Positions 44,954 through 54,000 of a stretch of DNA of 64,000 nt are shown piece by piece (the stretch's first letter is position 1; each line of letters begins with the position of its first letter). A program made the translations under genes and the position numbers. The notes under the pieces were generated by a model. The model made no database searches, was not told the DNA's origin, and saw only the letters and a program-made list of their open reading frames with translations. This stretch comes from Crateriforma spongiae (lineage in GTDB: Bacteria; Planctomycetota; Planctomycetia; Pirellulales; Pirellulaceae): the NCBI RefSeq assembly GCF_012290005.1, contig NZ_JAAXMS010000009.1, forward strand, positions 62,001-126,000, read 5' to 3'.

Positions 44954-46501
44954 TTATGCACCGGGATTGAAGGTCCGCAACATTTTGCGGCCCTTGTACA
45001 GATTGAACACGTCGCCGCTCTGCAGCGGTCGCTGACGCCCGGCAATGGGCTGGTCGATCGTTTCCAGACCATCGGTGACCACCCGACACTCGGTTTCGTC
45101 CCGAATGGCGCGAAAGATCCCGGCGGTTTCGTCCAAGAACAACCCCAGCAATTCCGGCGTGGCGTCTTCGTAGCCGGCCCGATCCAAGTGATCTCGATAG
45201 GCGGCCATCAGACGCTTTTGAGCCTCGTTCAACTGGTCCGCTGCGACGGTAAAAATCTCGTCGTGTTCGGCGTGCCAGCCGGCGTAGATCGCAAAGATGT
45301 CGTCGACCGGCAGATCCGCGACGTCCGCGGCCATGGCAAACGTCACCGGCCCCACAATTCCGATGTTGCTGTATTGGCGATCGCCGAAGTTGTATTCGAA
45401 CCGGACCAAATGGACGTCGATCGGATCGTCAAAGCTGGGCCACATCATCCGGCGACTCTCGATCACTTCGACTCCGGTCGGCGGCACGCCCATTTGTTGC
45501 GGCTGGGTCAGCCACAGCGCCATTTCGCTTTCGGCCGATGCGGTTTCGGTGCGCTGGTCGGGATCCACGTCATCGCCAAAGCCAAGTTCATCGGCGTACT
45601 GGATCGCCCGCAGCCGTGCGGCGGGTTCGTCGGTCAACTGCAGCAACCGCTTCTTGCCCAGATCGTCGTCCATGCGGGCAAGCGCCCCCGCGGCCTCACA
45701 TTGCACCCGTCGGTGCTTCAGCTCGATAGCTTGGTTCAGCTTGCCGATGGACGATTCGTCACCGATCAGCCCCACCGCGTCGCACAACGACACCGCCAGG
45801 GCCACCGATTCGGACAAGCGATTCTGAACCGTTTCGACGTCGTCGCCGAACGACCGCGGATCTTCTTCAAACCGCGACAATCGTCCGCTGACTTCGCCCA
45901 GCAAGTGATTCAGCACCGTCAACTGATCGGCGGCCGGATGCCGGTCCACGCGACCTTTGCGGCACAGAAAGTTGGCCAAGTCCAACACCGGTGCGGCCAT
46001 CGCCGGCGAACTCAGGCAGTCCAGCAGATCGGGGTAGACGGCGTCGACGTTCCAGCCGTCTCGCTGCATCAACGGCCCCAAGATCTGTCCGGCCTGCATC
46101 CAGGTCTGTGGAGGCCGCTGGCGGAGCTGGTTCACCAGAACGCCCAGCGACGCATCGCTGCCGCGGGTGGCCAGCAGCTGCAGCAACAGGAATTGGTTCG
46201 GCGTGACTTCGGGGACCGCGGACAGGATCGTGCCGATCCAGCCGTGGGCCAGTTTGGCGAACTCGGTGTCTTCAGGGATCGATTCGATGCCCGCACGTGC
46301 CAGCCGCAAATGGATCAGACGGAACAGGCCGCCAAGGATCGCCGGATCGCTGTCGGCCAGCCGCTGCGGGTCGGCCGCCATCGACCGCAGAAGCGCCGAC
46401 ACATCCAATTCCAAATCGGCGGCCATTTGCCCCAGCCGCACCCCCGCTTCGGCGGGATCAACGTCGGAGCCAAGCAGACCGGAAAGCAATTCAGTTAACA
46501 A
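44954..46501 (-). CDS. HEAT-repeat-like cytoplasmic protein
   Basis: The protein is 515 residues from the TTG at 46499-46501. No Shine-Dalgarno is seen, and Met26 (46426) is a later alternative. It is mostly amphipathic helices resembling HEAT or armadillo repeats through about residue 310. A mixed alpha/beta C-terminal part follows, with H-L-V-R-F-E-Y-N-F-G-D-R-Q-Y-S-N-I-G. No enzyme motif is seen. The 5' end lies directly against an AT-richer islet (46502-47531), so the original start might have been displaced. It appears otherwise intact. Confidence 0.75.
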   Translation of the reverse strand: MLTELLSGLLGSDVDPAEAGVRLGQMAADLELDVSALLRSMAADPQRLADSDPAILGGLFRLIHLRLARAGIESIPEDTEFAKLAHGWIGTILSAVPEVTPNQFLLLQLLATRGSDASLGVLVNQLRQRPPQTWMQAGQILGPLMQRDGWNVDAVYPDLLDCLSSPAMAAPVLDLANFLCRKGRVDRHPAADQLTVLNHLLGEVSGRLSRFEEDPRSFGDDVETVQNRLSESVALAVSLCDAVGLIGDESSIGKLNQAIELKHRRVQCEAAGALARMDDDLGKKRLLQLTDEPAARLRAIQYADELGFGDDVDPDQRTETASAESEMALWLTQPQQMGVPPTGVEVIESRRMMWPSFDDPIDVHLVRFEYNFGDRQYSNIGIVGPVTFAMAADVADLPVDDIFAIYAGWHAEHDEIFTVAADQLNEAQKRLMAAYRDHLDRAGYEDATPELLGLFLDETAGIFRAIRDETECRVVTDGLETIDQPIAGRQRPLQSGDVFNLYKGRKMLRTFNPGA

Positions 46502-46862
46502 ACGATCAGATCTTTTTCGTGGAATACGCCGGCGGTGAATCTCCGGCTTCGCAATACATCAGCCACGCCAGAGGTGACGCGGGAGTCGTCAGGTACAGCA
46601 TGACGGAACGCTGGACAGGCTACGAGAGGCATGGCAGCGAAGAAAGGCCCTGCTTGACCACCAATTTGACGACATATGAACTTCAAGAACTCGAATCTGT
46701 CGCGATCGCGACGACACCGCGATTTGACGTTTGTAAGGATTACGTTAAGTTTACCGTGCCCCCGCATTTTTACATTGCGAACTATTCTTTCGCACTTAGT
46801 CTGTTGTCGATACGTCGCCAGGACACATCTTTACCGTTTACCGAATCTCTGAAGAGTCGGCC
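46502..46862. other. AT-richer non-coding stretch before the PEP-CTERM gene
   Basis: This stretch is visibly lower in G+C than its surroundings. No frame with family features is present; the longest (46495-46767, minus; 46297-46866, plus) are shadows or unsupported. It presumably holds the promoter of the PEP-CTERM gene. It could also be the edge of an insertion. Confidence 0.5.
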
Positions 46863-47531
46863 ATGAAGAAACTGCTGTTTATTGTTCTCTGCTGTATTAC
46901 CGCAAAAATGCAGGCTGCAATCGTCATCAACGAATTCGACTCGGACACTTCCGGTGTTGATGCGTTGGAGTTTGTTGAGCTTTTCGGCGATCCCAACATG
47001 TCGTTGGATGGGCTGTCGATCGTAGGAGTGAACGGAAGCGATGACCTGACGTATGATTCATTTGCGTTTGATTTGGACGGATTCTCCACCAATAGTGATG
47101 GCTTATTCTTGATCGGCAATGCGGCGGTAGCTGGTGCTGATATTGTGTTTAGTGGCAACGGCCTACAGAACGGGCCCGATGCAATCGTGCTCTTCACTGG
47201 AAACATCTCCGACTACCCCAACGACACTGCCCCGCCGACAGGTGCGATGCTGGTCGATGTGGTTCACTATGGCACTAATGATAGTGCTGATCCTGGTCTT
47301 TCTGCCTTGTACCCATCGGCGTCCTACATTGATGAAGGCGATTTAGGGGACAAGGACACTGACTCGATCGGCCGATCGGTTGACGGAGCGGGTAGCTTTG
47401 TAGTGTTCGACACGCCCACTCCTGGCGCATTGAATGCGGCTGCCGTTCCCGAACCCTCCAGCGTTGCTTGCTTGACTTTGCTGGGTTGTGGAGCGGTCTA
47501 CCGCCGAGTGCGTCGCAAGAAGGTTGCCTGA
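46863..47531 (+). CDS. PEP-CTERM protein with lamin-tail-like domain
   Basis: This 222-residue exported protein has a signal peptide (L-L-F-I-V-L-C-C-I-T-A). A lamin-tail/LTD-like beta domain opens with I-V-I-N-E-F-D-S-D-T-S-G-V-D-A-L-E-F-V-E-L. The C-terminal sorting signal V-P-E-P-S-S is followed by a hydrophobic stretch and R-R-V-R-R-K-K. PEP-CTERM proteins are processed by an exosortase and kept at the cell surface or in extracellular polysaccharide. No exosortase gene is visible here. Base composition is less G+C-rich than the flanks, which suggests transfer. The ATG at 46863 overlaps no neighbour, and a strong terminator follows at 47597. Confidence 0.88.
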   Translation: MKKLLFIVLCCITAKMQAAIVINEFDSDTSGVDALEFVELFGDPNMSLDGLSIVGVNGSDDLTYDSFAFDLDGFSTNSDGLFLIGNAAVAGADIVFSGNGLQNGPDAIVLFTGNISDYPNDTAPPTGAMLVDVVHYGTNDSADPGLSALYPSASYIDEGDLGDKDTDSIGRSVDGAGSFVVFDTPTPGALNAAAVPEPSSVACLTLLGCGAVYRRVRRKKVA

Positions 47532-47596
47532 GGCGGGCTCAATCGCGACTTTTGGCGAGTGTGGTTGCTGACCGCGTGCGTTCAAACAGTTTTTCC

Positions 47597-47627
47597 ACGG
47601 CCGCGAAGCCATTTCGCGGCCGTTTTT
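47597..47627 (+). terminator. Rho-independent terminator of the PEP-CTERM gene
   Basis: ACGGCCGCGAA (47597-47607) pairs perfectly with TTCGCGGCCGT (47613-47623) around a five-base loop. It is followed by four more T residues, giving a run of five with the stem's last base. It lies 66 bases after the PEP-CTERM stop codon. This is the clearest intrinsic terminator in the window. Confidence 0.85.
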
Positions 47628-47681
47628 CGTGCGCCCAGCGATCCCCCCTCCCCGCGTGAGTTCGCTGAAGCTCACTTCGCG

Positions 47682-47895
47682 ACCCTCCCGGAGGGAGGGT
47701 AAATTCCGTAGTCTTCACCCTCCCTCCGGGAGGGTCACGGAGGAGCCTGCGACGACGTGGGGAGGGTCGGTCCGCTGAATCCGGCGAACAGCAGCCCCGG
47801 AACGCAGCCCTCCCTGAAGCCTCGTCCCTCGGCTCCGCCCAGCGCGAAAGCGGGAAGATAAATTCCGCGATCTTCACCCTCCCTCCGGGAGTGTC
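47682..47895. repeat. CCCTCC/GGGAGG palindromic intergenic repeats
   Basis: A 19-base arm (47682-47700) is the exact inverted complement of 47717-47735, with a 16-base spacer. Each arm is itself nearly palindromic. The spacer plus second arm (47701-47736) recurs at 47860-47895 with 32 of 36 bases identical (ATT-rich AAATTCCG start, then TCTTCACCC). A further GTGAG/CTCAC hairpin lies just upstream (about 47657-47675). The layout resembles mobile palindromic intergenic elements. No transposase is present. Confidence 0.8.
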
Positions 47896-47966
47896 GAGCC
47901 AAAGCGAGGGGAGGGCTGACGCCGCAAATCAACCTCCCGCGCGCAAGGGTGAAAGACGCTGGCATC

Positions 47967-50900
47967 TCACCAGCCCAGGATCGGCCCAAGGTTCAGGGAC
48001 TCGTTGAGCCGTTCGATGCCGCGGTTGATCTCGCTGTTGATCTTCTGGCGGCCACGGTCCAGGTAGTTTTCCGCCGCCGCGCTGGCCGCCTGCTGCCCCA
48101 GACCGGTCAGCGCCCGAGCCATTTCGCGGTTGTCCAACTGAGGCTGCCAGATCGTTCCGCTGATTGGGAACCGCAGCGTCTGGCCGCTTAGCATGCGTAG
48201 GTCGCTGCCCAACCACCGCTCGTTCAACGGCACCTGGGCCACCAAGTTCAAACGCCCGTCGGTGTGGACTCGGCCGCCGGTGAAGATCTGTGCCTGGTCG
48301 ACCTGCATGACCAGTCGCCGGTGAGTCACCATCCGATCGGCCAACTCGAAATCGACCTGCTGGGCGGGCAACGACACCAGCTTTGTCTCGGTGCGATCCT
48401 TCGGCGCGCCGGTCAGCCCACGCAGTTGATCCAGCCCCGCGATGATCGGCGTCGTCATCGGTCCAGACAGCATCTGGACCTCCACGATGTCCAGCCGTCC
48501 GGCCACGTGGCTGTCGGCCGGTTGGTCCAAGTTCACGTCGCCGATGTCGACGTAGGCATCAAACGTGCCTTGGATCCGGGCCGCGTCGGCGACCACCGGG
48601 GCGACGTACTTCAACCAGCGATCGGCCATCTCCGGCGTCACACGGATCTGACGTGCGATCTGGCCGGGTGTCAGCCGCATTCGGATCGGCCCAGGACGAT
48701 AGTCGACCGCTCCATCCAAAATCACGGCTCCGTCGCCCACCGGCACCGACGAACGATCGATCGTGACCGTCGTCTCGGTCATGTGAAAGGGGATCTGGGC
48801 GGGACCAAGATCGACACCGCCGACCGCGGCACTTTCCCAGCCGAGGTCGCCGGAGATGTCAAACGCAACGTCACCCGCTTTGGACATTCCCACACGGATG
48901 GCGACCGGCGTTTGATACTGGCCGGCGGCCGCGATGGGCGTCCCGGTCAGCGTTGTCAGCAAACGCGCGACTTCGTCCATCTTCAGCGATGTCGGTCCCT
49001 TCAGACGCACGTCATAGTTCCCCGGTTGCCAGGACGCCGGGCCGGAAAGTTCCGTCGTGAACCAACCGCTGGTCAGCTTGGTGTGATCCGCCTGGACCAC
49101 GCCGGTGGTCGAATCCAACATCAAGCGACCATCCAACTTCAAATCGGGTTCGAACCACACGGTCCGTGGCGTTTGGCCGGCGGATTGCGGCGGCTGGATC
49201 ACCGCGATGTTCGATCCCGTGGCAGTGGTGTCAATGCTGTAGCGGCCGTCGCGAAGGCCCGCCAGTTTCACCCGGCCTTCGCAGTAACCGTCGACCAACC
49301 ATCCGTCGGCATCGGCGGCCGTGTCGGGCGTCGCATTGCTGTCCTGATAACTGGCTTGGCGGATCTCGGCCGACGCGGCGATGCGTGGCCGCACGCTGCC
49401 CTGCAGCTGACGCAAATCCGCCCGCCAGTGCATTTCCATTTGCTTGGTTTGTTCGGACCAGCGACCGGCCAGGGCAGCCGAGACGGTGTCACCTTTGACG
49501 GTCAATTCGTCGACCCGCAGATCATCGGCCGACGATGACACGTCCCCGGCAAAGTGAATGTCCAGATGGTTCTGTTGGTATTCGCGCTGGGGCGTGACCA
49601 CGCGGACCGCTCGCAAGTCACCCGAAAGTGTTCGCAGCGTCGCACCGCCGGCGGACGCCTGCAATTCAGCGGCGATTTGGAACGAACCGTCGACACTGGC
49701 AATGGCCGACGGCGTCCAATTGGCGACCATCGAATGCAGCGTGCCCAGCGGTCCGTTGCCAGTCAGCCGCAACGGCAGTTTGGTTGCCGCCCCGCCATCG
49801 ATCCGCGTCGGTTGTTGCAATTCGGCAGACAGGTGAACGCCATCACTGCGCAATTGGACGATCGCGGTATCCAATTCGCTAAGCGTTTGACCGTCCCACA
49901 AACCGGTCGCTTCGACCGATGCGTCCACGGCATCGCGTCGCAGTCGTCCGCCATCGGGCAGCGTCAGCGCCAAACGACTTCCCCGCCCGTTGCCTCGCAG
50001 TCGCCAGCGGTCTTGTCGATCCACGTTCCAATCAATCTGGCCTTCGATCGTGCCGCGCAGCGGAGATTCGGAAAGATCGAAGATCGGCTGCAGAGTCTCC
50101 GCCAGCTTGCCGAAGTCGACCTGCACGTCGGCTTGCCCGCGACGCAGGTCGCCACCGCCGGTGGCCTGGGCAAAAGGACTTTGCAATCGAAATTCGTCGG
50201 CACGAAGCGTTCCGCGATCTTCGGCGACCGTTGCGGTCAGTTGCACCGGAGCGACGTCCACGTTGCCGCCGCTGGTGCGGGCGCGGATCGCTTCGCTGCG
50301 AAGTGTGACGCGGCTGCGTGAACCACCGGAAGCATCGTTGACCAACGATTCCGCGGTCGCCACGATCCGACCGTCAACGATCGATACGCCGTCTCGCATT
50401 GGCAAGACGCCGGGCATCGCCGCATCCAAGCGAGCCAGATCGATTTCAGCCGACGCGCGACCGGCGATGCTGCGGAACCAAGCCAACAAGTGATCATTGG
50501 GGTCCACGAAAGACGTCGAATTGGAAATCGCACCGTCAAAATCAACGCGCGCAAAATCGGTGACCACGGTCAAATCACGGCCGACCACCGAATCCGTCAA
50601 ACAAACTAGATCACCCGACAGTGTTGCCAATTCGTTGCCCCAGCGGCGAGTCGTCGTCCGGCCATCGGGTGATGGGCTTGCCATCGCCGCGACAAAGTTT
50701 CGAACCTTGACGCCGCGCAGTGAGACGTCCATCACCCCATCGTCAAAACCGGTCGATGTGATTTGGCCCGTCAATTCGCCGCCCATCTCTTCCGGTAATA
50801 ACGACGGATCATCGGTCAAACGGGGTCCGATCAGTGCCATGATCGACAGCGGCAGCGATTCCAGATCGACGGCGGCTTTCCACGCTTCACGTCCATCGGC

Positions 50901-51611
50901 CTGGGCGACGGTATCGGAATTCGGTGCCCACTGGACGTCGGCTTGAACCGATCCTTCGCTGCCGCCGGGTTCTCGCAGGACTCCCGACGCATTGGCGTCA
51001 ACGGCATCCGGCTGGATCGTGATTTCCGCATTGGATTGATTCAACGACCACGTCTGGTCGGTGCGGACGTCATGCACATTCACGCCGACTTCTTGCAACC
51101 GGACCACCGCTGATACGGTGGTTGATGATTGTGAATCGGATTGCATCAAGGCATGCAGATCGTCTTCCAACCCGCAACGCCCGCCGTTCCACAGACAATC
51201 CACACGCAGTCCGCGGACATCGATCGCGCCCAGTTGGTCCATCGACGACGTCACCAGATCCCACGCCGTCAACGATGTGTCCACACGATCGACGCGGATC
51301 CGGCTTTCGGCGTTTCGTCCATCGATGGTGACCCGTGTCAACTGAAGCGGTGTCAGCCAACCGACACGGACGCCGTCGGCATCCAGGTCCAGGTCATAGT
51401 CGTCACCGATGTCTTGCAAGAACGATCGCGCAAACCCGGTGTGGCTGACCAGACTGGGCAGCGACAAAACGGCCAGCACCAAGAAAGCGGCCGTGACCAG
51501 CAAAATCAGGTTGCGGCGTCGCATCCGGTCTTCGCGACGACGATTCGTCTTTTGACGCTGGGAACGGTCCAGCTGATCCAACAATCGGTGGGATTTCAGC
51601 ACAACACGCAT
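47967..51611 (-). CDS. Large AsmA-like envelope protein
   Basis: This 1214-residue protein has one N-terminal membrane helix at about 35-55 after a basic leader (R-R-E-D-R-M-R-R-R-N). A very long periplasmic part follows, with repeated beta-rich segments (G-R-L-x-L and G-x-A-x-L patterns). The C-terminal block has L-R-F-P-I-S-G-T-I-W-Q-P-Q, which resembles the AsmA end motif. AsmA/TamB-type proteins are thought to form lipid-conducting bridges between membranes. It is the only member visible in this window. The protein is encoded just upstream of the palindromic repeat cluster. Assignment is by architecture and short motifs, so moderate. Confidence 0.72.
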   Translation of the reverse strand: MRVVLKSHRLLDQLDRSQRQKTNRRREDRMRRRNLILLVTAAFLVLAVLSLPSLVSHTGFARSFLQDIGDDYDLDLDADGVRVGWLTPLQLTRVTIDGRNAESRIRVDRVDTSLTAWDLVTSSMDQLGAIDVRGLRVDCLWNGGRCGLEDDLHALMQSDSQSSTTVSAVVRLQEVGVNVHDVRTDQTWSLNQSNAEITIQPDAVDANASGVLREPGGSEGSVQADVQWAPNSDTVAQADGREAWKAAVDLESLPLSIMALIGPRLTDDPSLLPEEMGGELTGQITSTGFDDGVMDVSLRGVKVRNFVAAMASPSPDGRTTTRRWGNELATLSGDLVCLTDSVVGRDLTVVTDFARVDFDGAISNSTSFVDPNDHLLAWFRSIAGRASAEIDLARLDAAMPGVLPMRDGVSIVDGRIVATAESLVNDASGGSRSRVTLRSEAIRARTSGGNVDVAPVQLTATVAEDRGTLRADEFRLQSPFAQATGGGDLRRGQADVQVDFGKLAETLQPIFDLSESPLRGTIEGQIDWNVDRQDRWRLRGNGRGSRLALTLPDGGRLRRDAVDASVEATGLWDGQTLSELDTAIVQLRSDGVHLSAELQQPTRIDGGAATKLPLRLTGNGPLGTLHSMVANWTPSAIASVDGSFQIAAELQASAGGATLRTLSGDLRAVRVVTPQREYQQNHLDIHFAGDVSSSADDLRVDELTVKGDTVSAALAGRWSEQTKQMEMHWRADLRQLQGSVRPRIAASAEIRQASYQDSNATPDTAADADGWLVDGYCEGRVKLAGLRDGRYSIDTTATGSNIAVIQPPQSAGQTPRTVWFEPDLKLDGRLMLDSTTGVVQADHTKLTSGWFTTELSGPASWQPGNYDVRLKGPTSLKMDEVARLLTTLTGTPIAAAGQYQTPVAIRVGMSKAGDVAFDISGDLGWESAAVGGVDLGPAQIPFHMTETTVTIDRSSVPVGDGAVILDGAVDYRPGPIRMRLTPGQIARQIRVTPEMADRWLKYVAPVVADAARIQGTFDAYVDIGDVNLDQPADSHVAGRLDIVEVQMLSGPMTTPIIAGLDQLRGLTGAPKDRTETKLVSLPAQQVDFELADRMVTHRRLVMQVDQAQIFTGGRVHTDGRLNLVAQVPLNERWLGSDLRMLSGQTLRFPISGTIWQPQLDNREMARALTGLGQQAASAAAENYLDRGRQKINSEINRGIERLNESLNLGPILGW

Positions 51612-51731
51612 CCTTGCGATAAGCTTCTTCGACGAACGACAACGACAGAATCAGCGTCTAGCTTACCGATTGTCGGCCCTTGGCCCCAAGATGTCTTTTT
51701 GCGTCCGTCTGGCCGGGCTGCTGCCAGCAGC

Positions 51732-53792
51732 TTATGCGGTGCCCTTGCTGCGTCGTCGACGCACGCGTCTGACCGGCAAATCGGGCAGCGACTGGATGAA
51801 CGTCCGGCCGTACGGCTTGCTCAAGATTCGCGGATCCAGCATCACGACCATCCCCGTGTCCTGCTTGGAACGAATCAGACGGCCGAATCCCTGTCGGAAC
51901 TTCAGCACCGCGGCGGGCACCTGATAATCGACAAACGGATTGCCACCGCCGGCGCGAATGGCGTCCAAACGTGCTTCCAGCAACGGATGATCGGGCACGG
52001 CAAACGGCAGTTTGGTGATGATCACGTTTTGTAGGGCATCGCCGGGGACGTCGACCCCCTGCCAAAAGCTATCGGTGCCGAACAGAACGCCACGCGGATT
52101 GGCCCGAAACGCATCCAAAATCTGGGACCGCGTCTGGGTGCCGGCTTGGCTGTACAGCTGCAAATCATGCTGGACCAACCACGACCGAATCGCATCGGCA
52201 CAGCGCCGAAGCAGGTCGTAACTGGTGAACAGCACAAACGCATGTCCATCGGTGTGCCCGATAAAACGTTTCAGCTGTTCGGGCAACGCCTTTTCAAACG
52301 CTTGGCGATCGGCGGACGGATCGGGCATGTCATCGACGATCACCAACTTCGCCTGCCGGCGATAATCGAACGGGCTGCCGACGCGTACTGATGCCCCGCC
52401 TGTCAGGCCGATCCGCGAACGAAAGAAGGCGAACTTGTCATCATCGCCACTGGCGATCGTGGCACTGGTCATCACCACGCTGTCGATCATTTCGTTTTGA
52501 AACAGCTCCGTCCGCAACACTTCGCCCACGTTCACCGGCGACGCCGCCAAGGTCACGCGGTCCAGCCCACGCCGGCTGCCGGATCGTTCGACCCAGTACA
52601 CCGAATCGTCCAAATCCTGGTTGATCCATTGCCGCAAACCTCCGGCCAATGCGATCGTGCGTTGGAACGCGGATTCCAGATCCTGTCGCTCCGATGCATT
52701 GTCTTGTCCGTCGGCTTGCTGGCGCAGTCCTTTGGCCAGCCGTTCCATGACCTCGCTCAGTTCGTTGGCGACAATCCCCGGACGTGTGACGCGTCCATTT
52801 TTGGGTCCATCCTTTTCCCACCAATCCAACACGTCGGCGAACAAATTGCTGGACGCAAAACGACATTGATTGACGACCTGTTGCAGGCCGCGCAGCCCCT
52901 TTTCGACCAGCAATCCTTTGTTCGTTTGGTCGTTGTACAAGCGATTGAACAGATAATCGAACTGTCCGCTGGTCAGCCGCAGCCCCAAGTGATCGCCGGC
53001 CACCGATTCGATCGTGTGACATTCGTCCAAGATCAGGGCGTCGTAATCGGGCAAGATCGCCACACCCTGTTGCCGCAGTGCCAGGTCGCTGAACAGCATC
53101 GCGTGATTGACGATCAACAGTTGGGCGTTCTCCGCACGCCGGCGGGCGCGAAAGTAAAAACAGTCGGCAAAGTGCGGACAGGCTCGCCGCAAACAGTTGC
53201 CCGTGTCGCTGGCGACTTCGTCCCAGACCACCGCATCGGGTTTCTGGGGCAACGATGACAGCGAACCATCGCCGGTTTCCTTGGACCAGGCTTTGATCCG
53301 GCGAAGCTGGTCGTATTGCCGATCGGTTTCGAACAACGAAACTGATTTGGCGATCGCTCGTTCCATTCGTCGCATCGACAGATAATTGCGACGTCCCTTG
53401 ACCAAAACAGCGCTGAATTCGCGTGGGATGACACTGTTCAACAGCGGCACGTCCTTGGCAATCAGCTGTTCTTGCAGACTGATCGTGTCGGTGGAAATCA
53501 CGACCCGGCGTTTGCGTGGCTGATCATCCTGCCCTTCCGCAGGATCGGCACCGGTCGGTCTCTTGACGACTTGCTGATCCGACGTCGCATGCAGAATCGC
53601 GGGCACCAGGTAGGCAAAACTCTTTCCCGTCCCCGTACCGGCTTCGGCGATCAAATGCTGCTGATTCTCCAGCGCGTCGGCGACCGCGGCGGCCATCGTC
53701 AATTGCGGGCGTCGCGGCTCGTACTGTTTCAGGCGGCGGCTGATGCTTCCGCCGTCGCCCAAAATAGATTCGACGGTCAATTCATCCGACAA
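51732..53792 (-). CDS. DinG/XPD-type ATP-dependent helicase
   Basis: The frame runs to 54233, but that part overlaps the plus-strand gene at 54001 and has no family similarity. I place the start at the TTG at 53790-53792 (L-S-D-E-L-T-V-E-S-I-L), giving 686 residues. There is no clear ribosome site, so the start is uncertain. Walker A A-G-T-G-T-G-K-S has Lys57. The Walker B variant D-E-C-H is at 256-259. The Q-rich and motif VI end reads R-Q-G-F-G-R-L-I-R. Three of the four Fe-S cysteines are present: Cys200, Cys205 and Cys211. The first, normally in N-Y-L-C, is Ser139 (N-Y-L-S). It unwinds DNA or RNA-DNA hybrids in repair. Confidence 0.9.
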   Translation of the reverse strand: MSDELTVESILGDGGSISRRLKQYEPRRPQLTMAAAVADALENQQHLIAEAGTGTGKSFAYLVPAILHATSDQQVVKRPTGADPAEGQDDQPRKRRVVISTDTISLQEQLIAKDVPLLNSVIPREFSAVLVKGRRNYLSMRRMERAIAKSVSLFETDRQYDQLRRIKAWSKETGDGSLSSLPQKPDAVVWDEVASDTGNCLRRACPHFADCFYFRARRRAENAQLLIVNHAMLFSDLALRQQGVAILPDYDALILDECHTIESVAGDHLGLRLTSGQFDYLFNRLYNDQTNKGLLVEKGLRGLQQVVNQCRFASSNLFADVLDWWEKDGPKNGRVTRPGIVANELSEVMERLAKGLRQQADGQDNASERQDLESAFQRTIALAGGLRQWINQDLDDSVYWVERSGSRRGLDRVTLAASPVNVGEVLRTELFQNEMIDSVVMTSATIASGDDDKFAFFRSRIGLTGGASVRVGSPFDYRRQAKLVIVDDMPDPSADRQAFEKALPEQLKRFIGHTDGHAFVLFTSYDLLRRCADAIRSWLVQHDLQLYSQAGTQTRSQILDAFRANPRGVLFGTDSFWQGVDVPGDALQNVIITKLPFAVPDHPLLEARLDAIRAGGGNPFVDYQVPAAVLKFRQGFGRLIRSKQDTGMVVMLDPRILSKPYGRTFIQSLPDLPVRRVRRRRSKGTA

Positions 53793-54000
53793 CGAACAAA
53801 ACCCGACAAAGAAGAACAAGATACGGGTCGGTGGCCCGAATCCCCAAACAGCCTGCTTAGCCACACAGCCGCATTCCCCACCAGAACACGGCACGAAACG
53901 GCCGACGGTGCCGCGAAACACAGCGCCGCGGTGGCCACCGGTTCGGGCAGGGGAGTATAAATTGCCCGCCGGATCAAGACCTTTCCACGACGGATAAACC

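Larger units (their letters stand above)
47532..47966. other. Intergenic region with terminator and palindromic repeats
   Basis: This lies between the convergent PEP-CTERM and AsmA-like genes. It holds an intrinsic terminator (47597-47627) and a cluster of CCCTCC/GGGAGG palindromes (47682-47895). No coding frame is supported. Confidence 0.7.

Noticed and set aside
45188-46498. 436-codon plus-strand frame
   Set aside because: Antisense to the HEAT-like gene, His/Gln-rich, no domain.
48264-49538. 424-codon plus-strand frame
   Set aside because: Antisense to the AsmA-like gene, Arg/His/Gln-rich, no domain.
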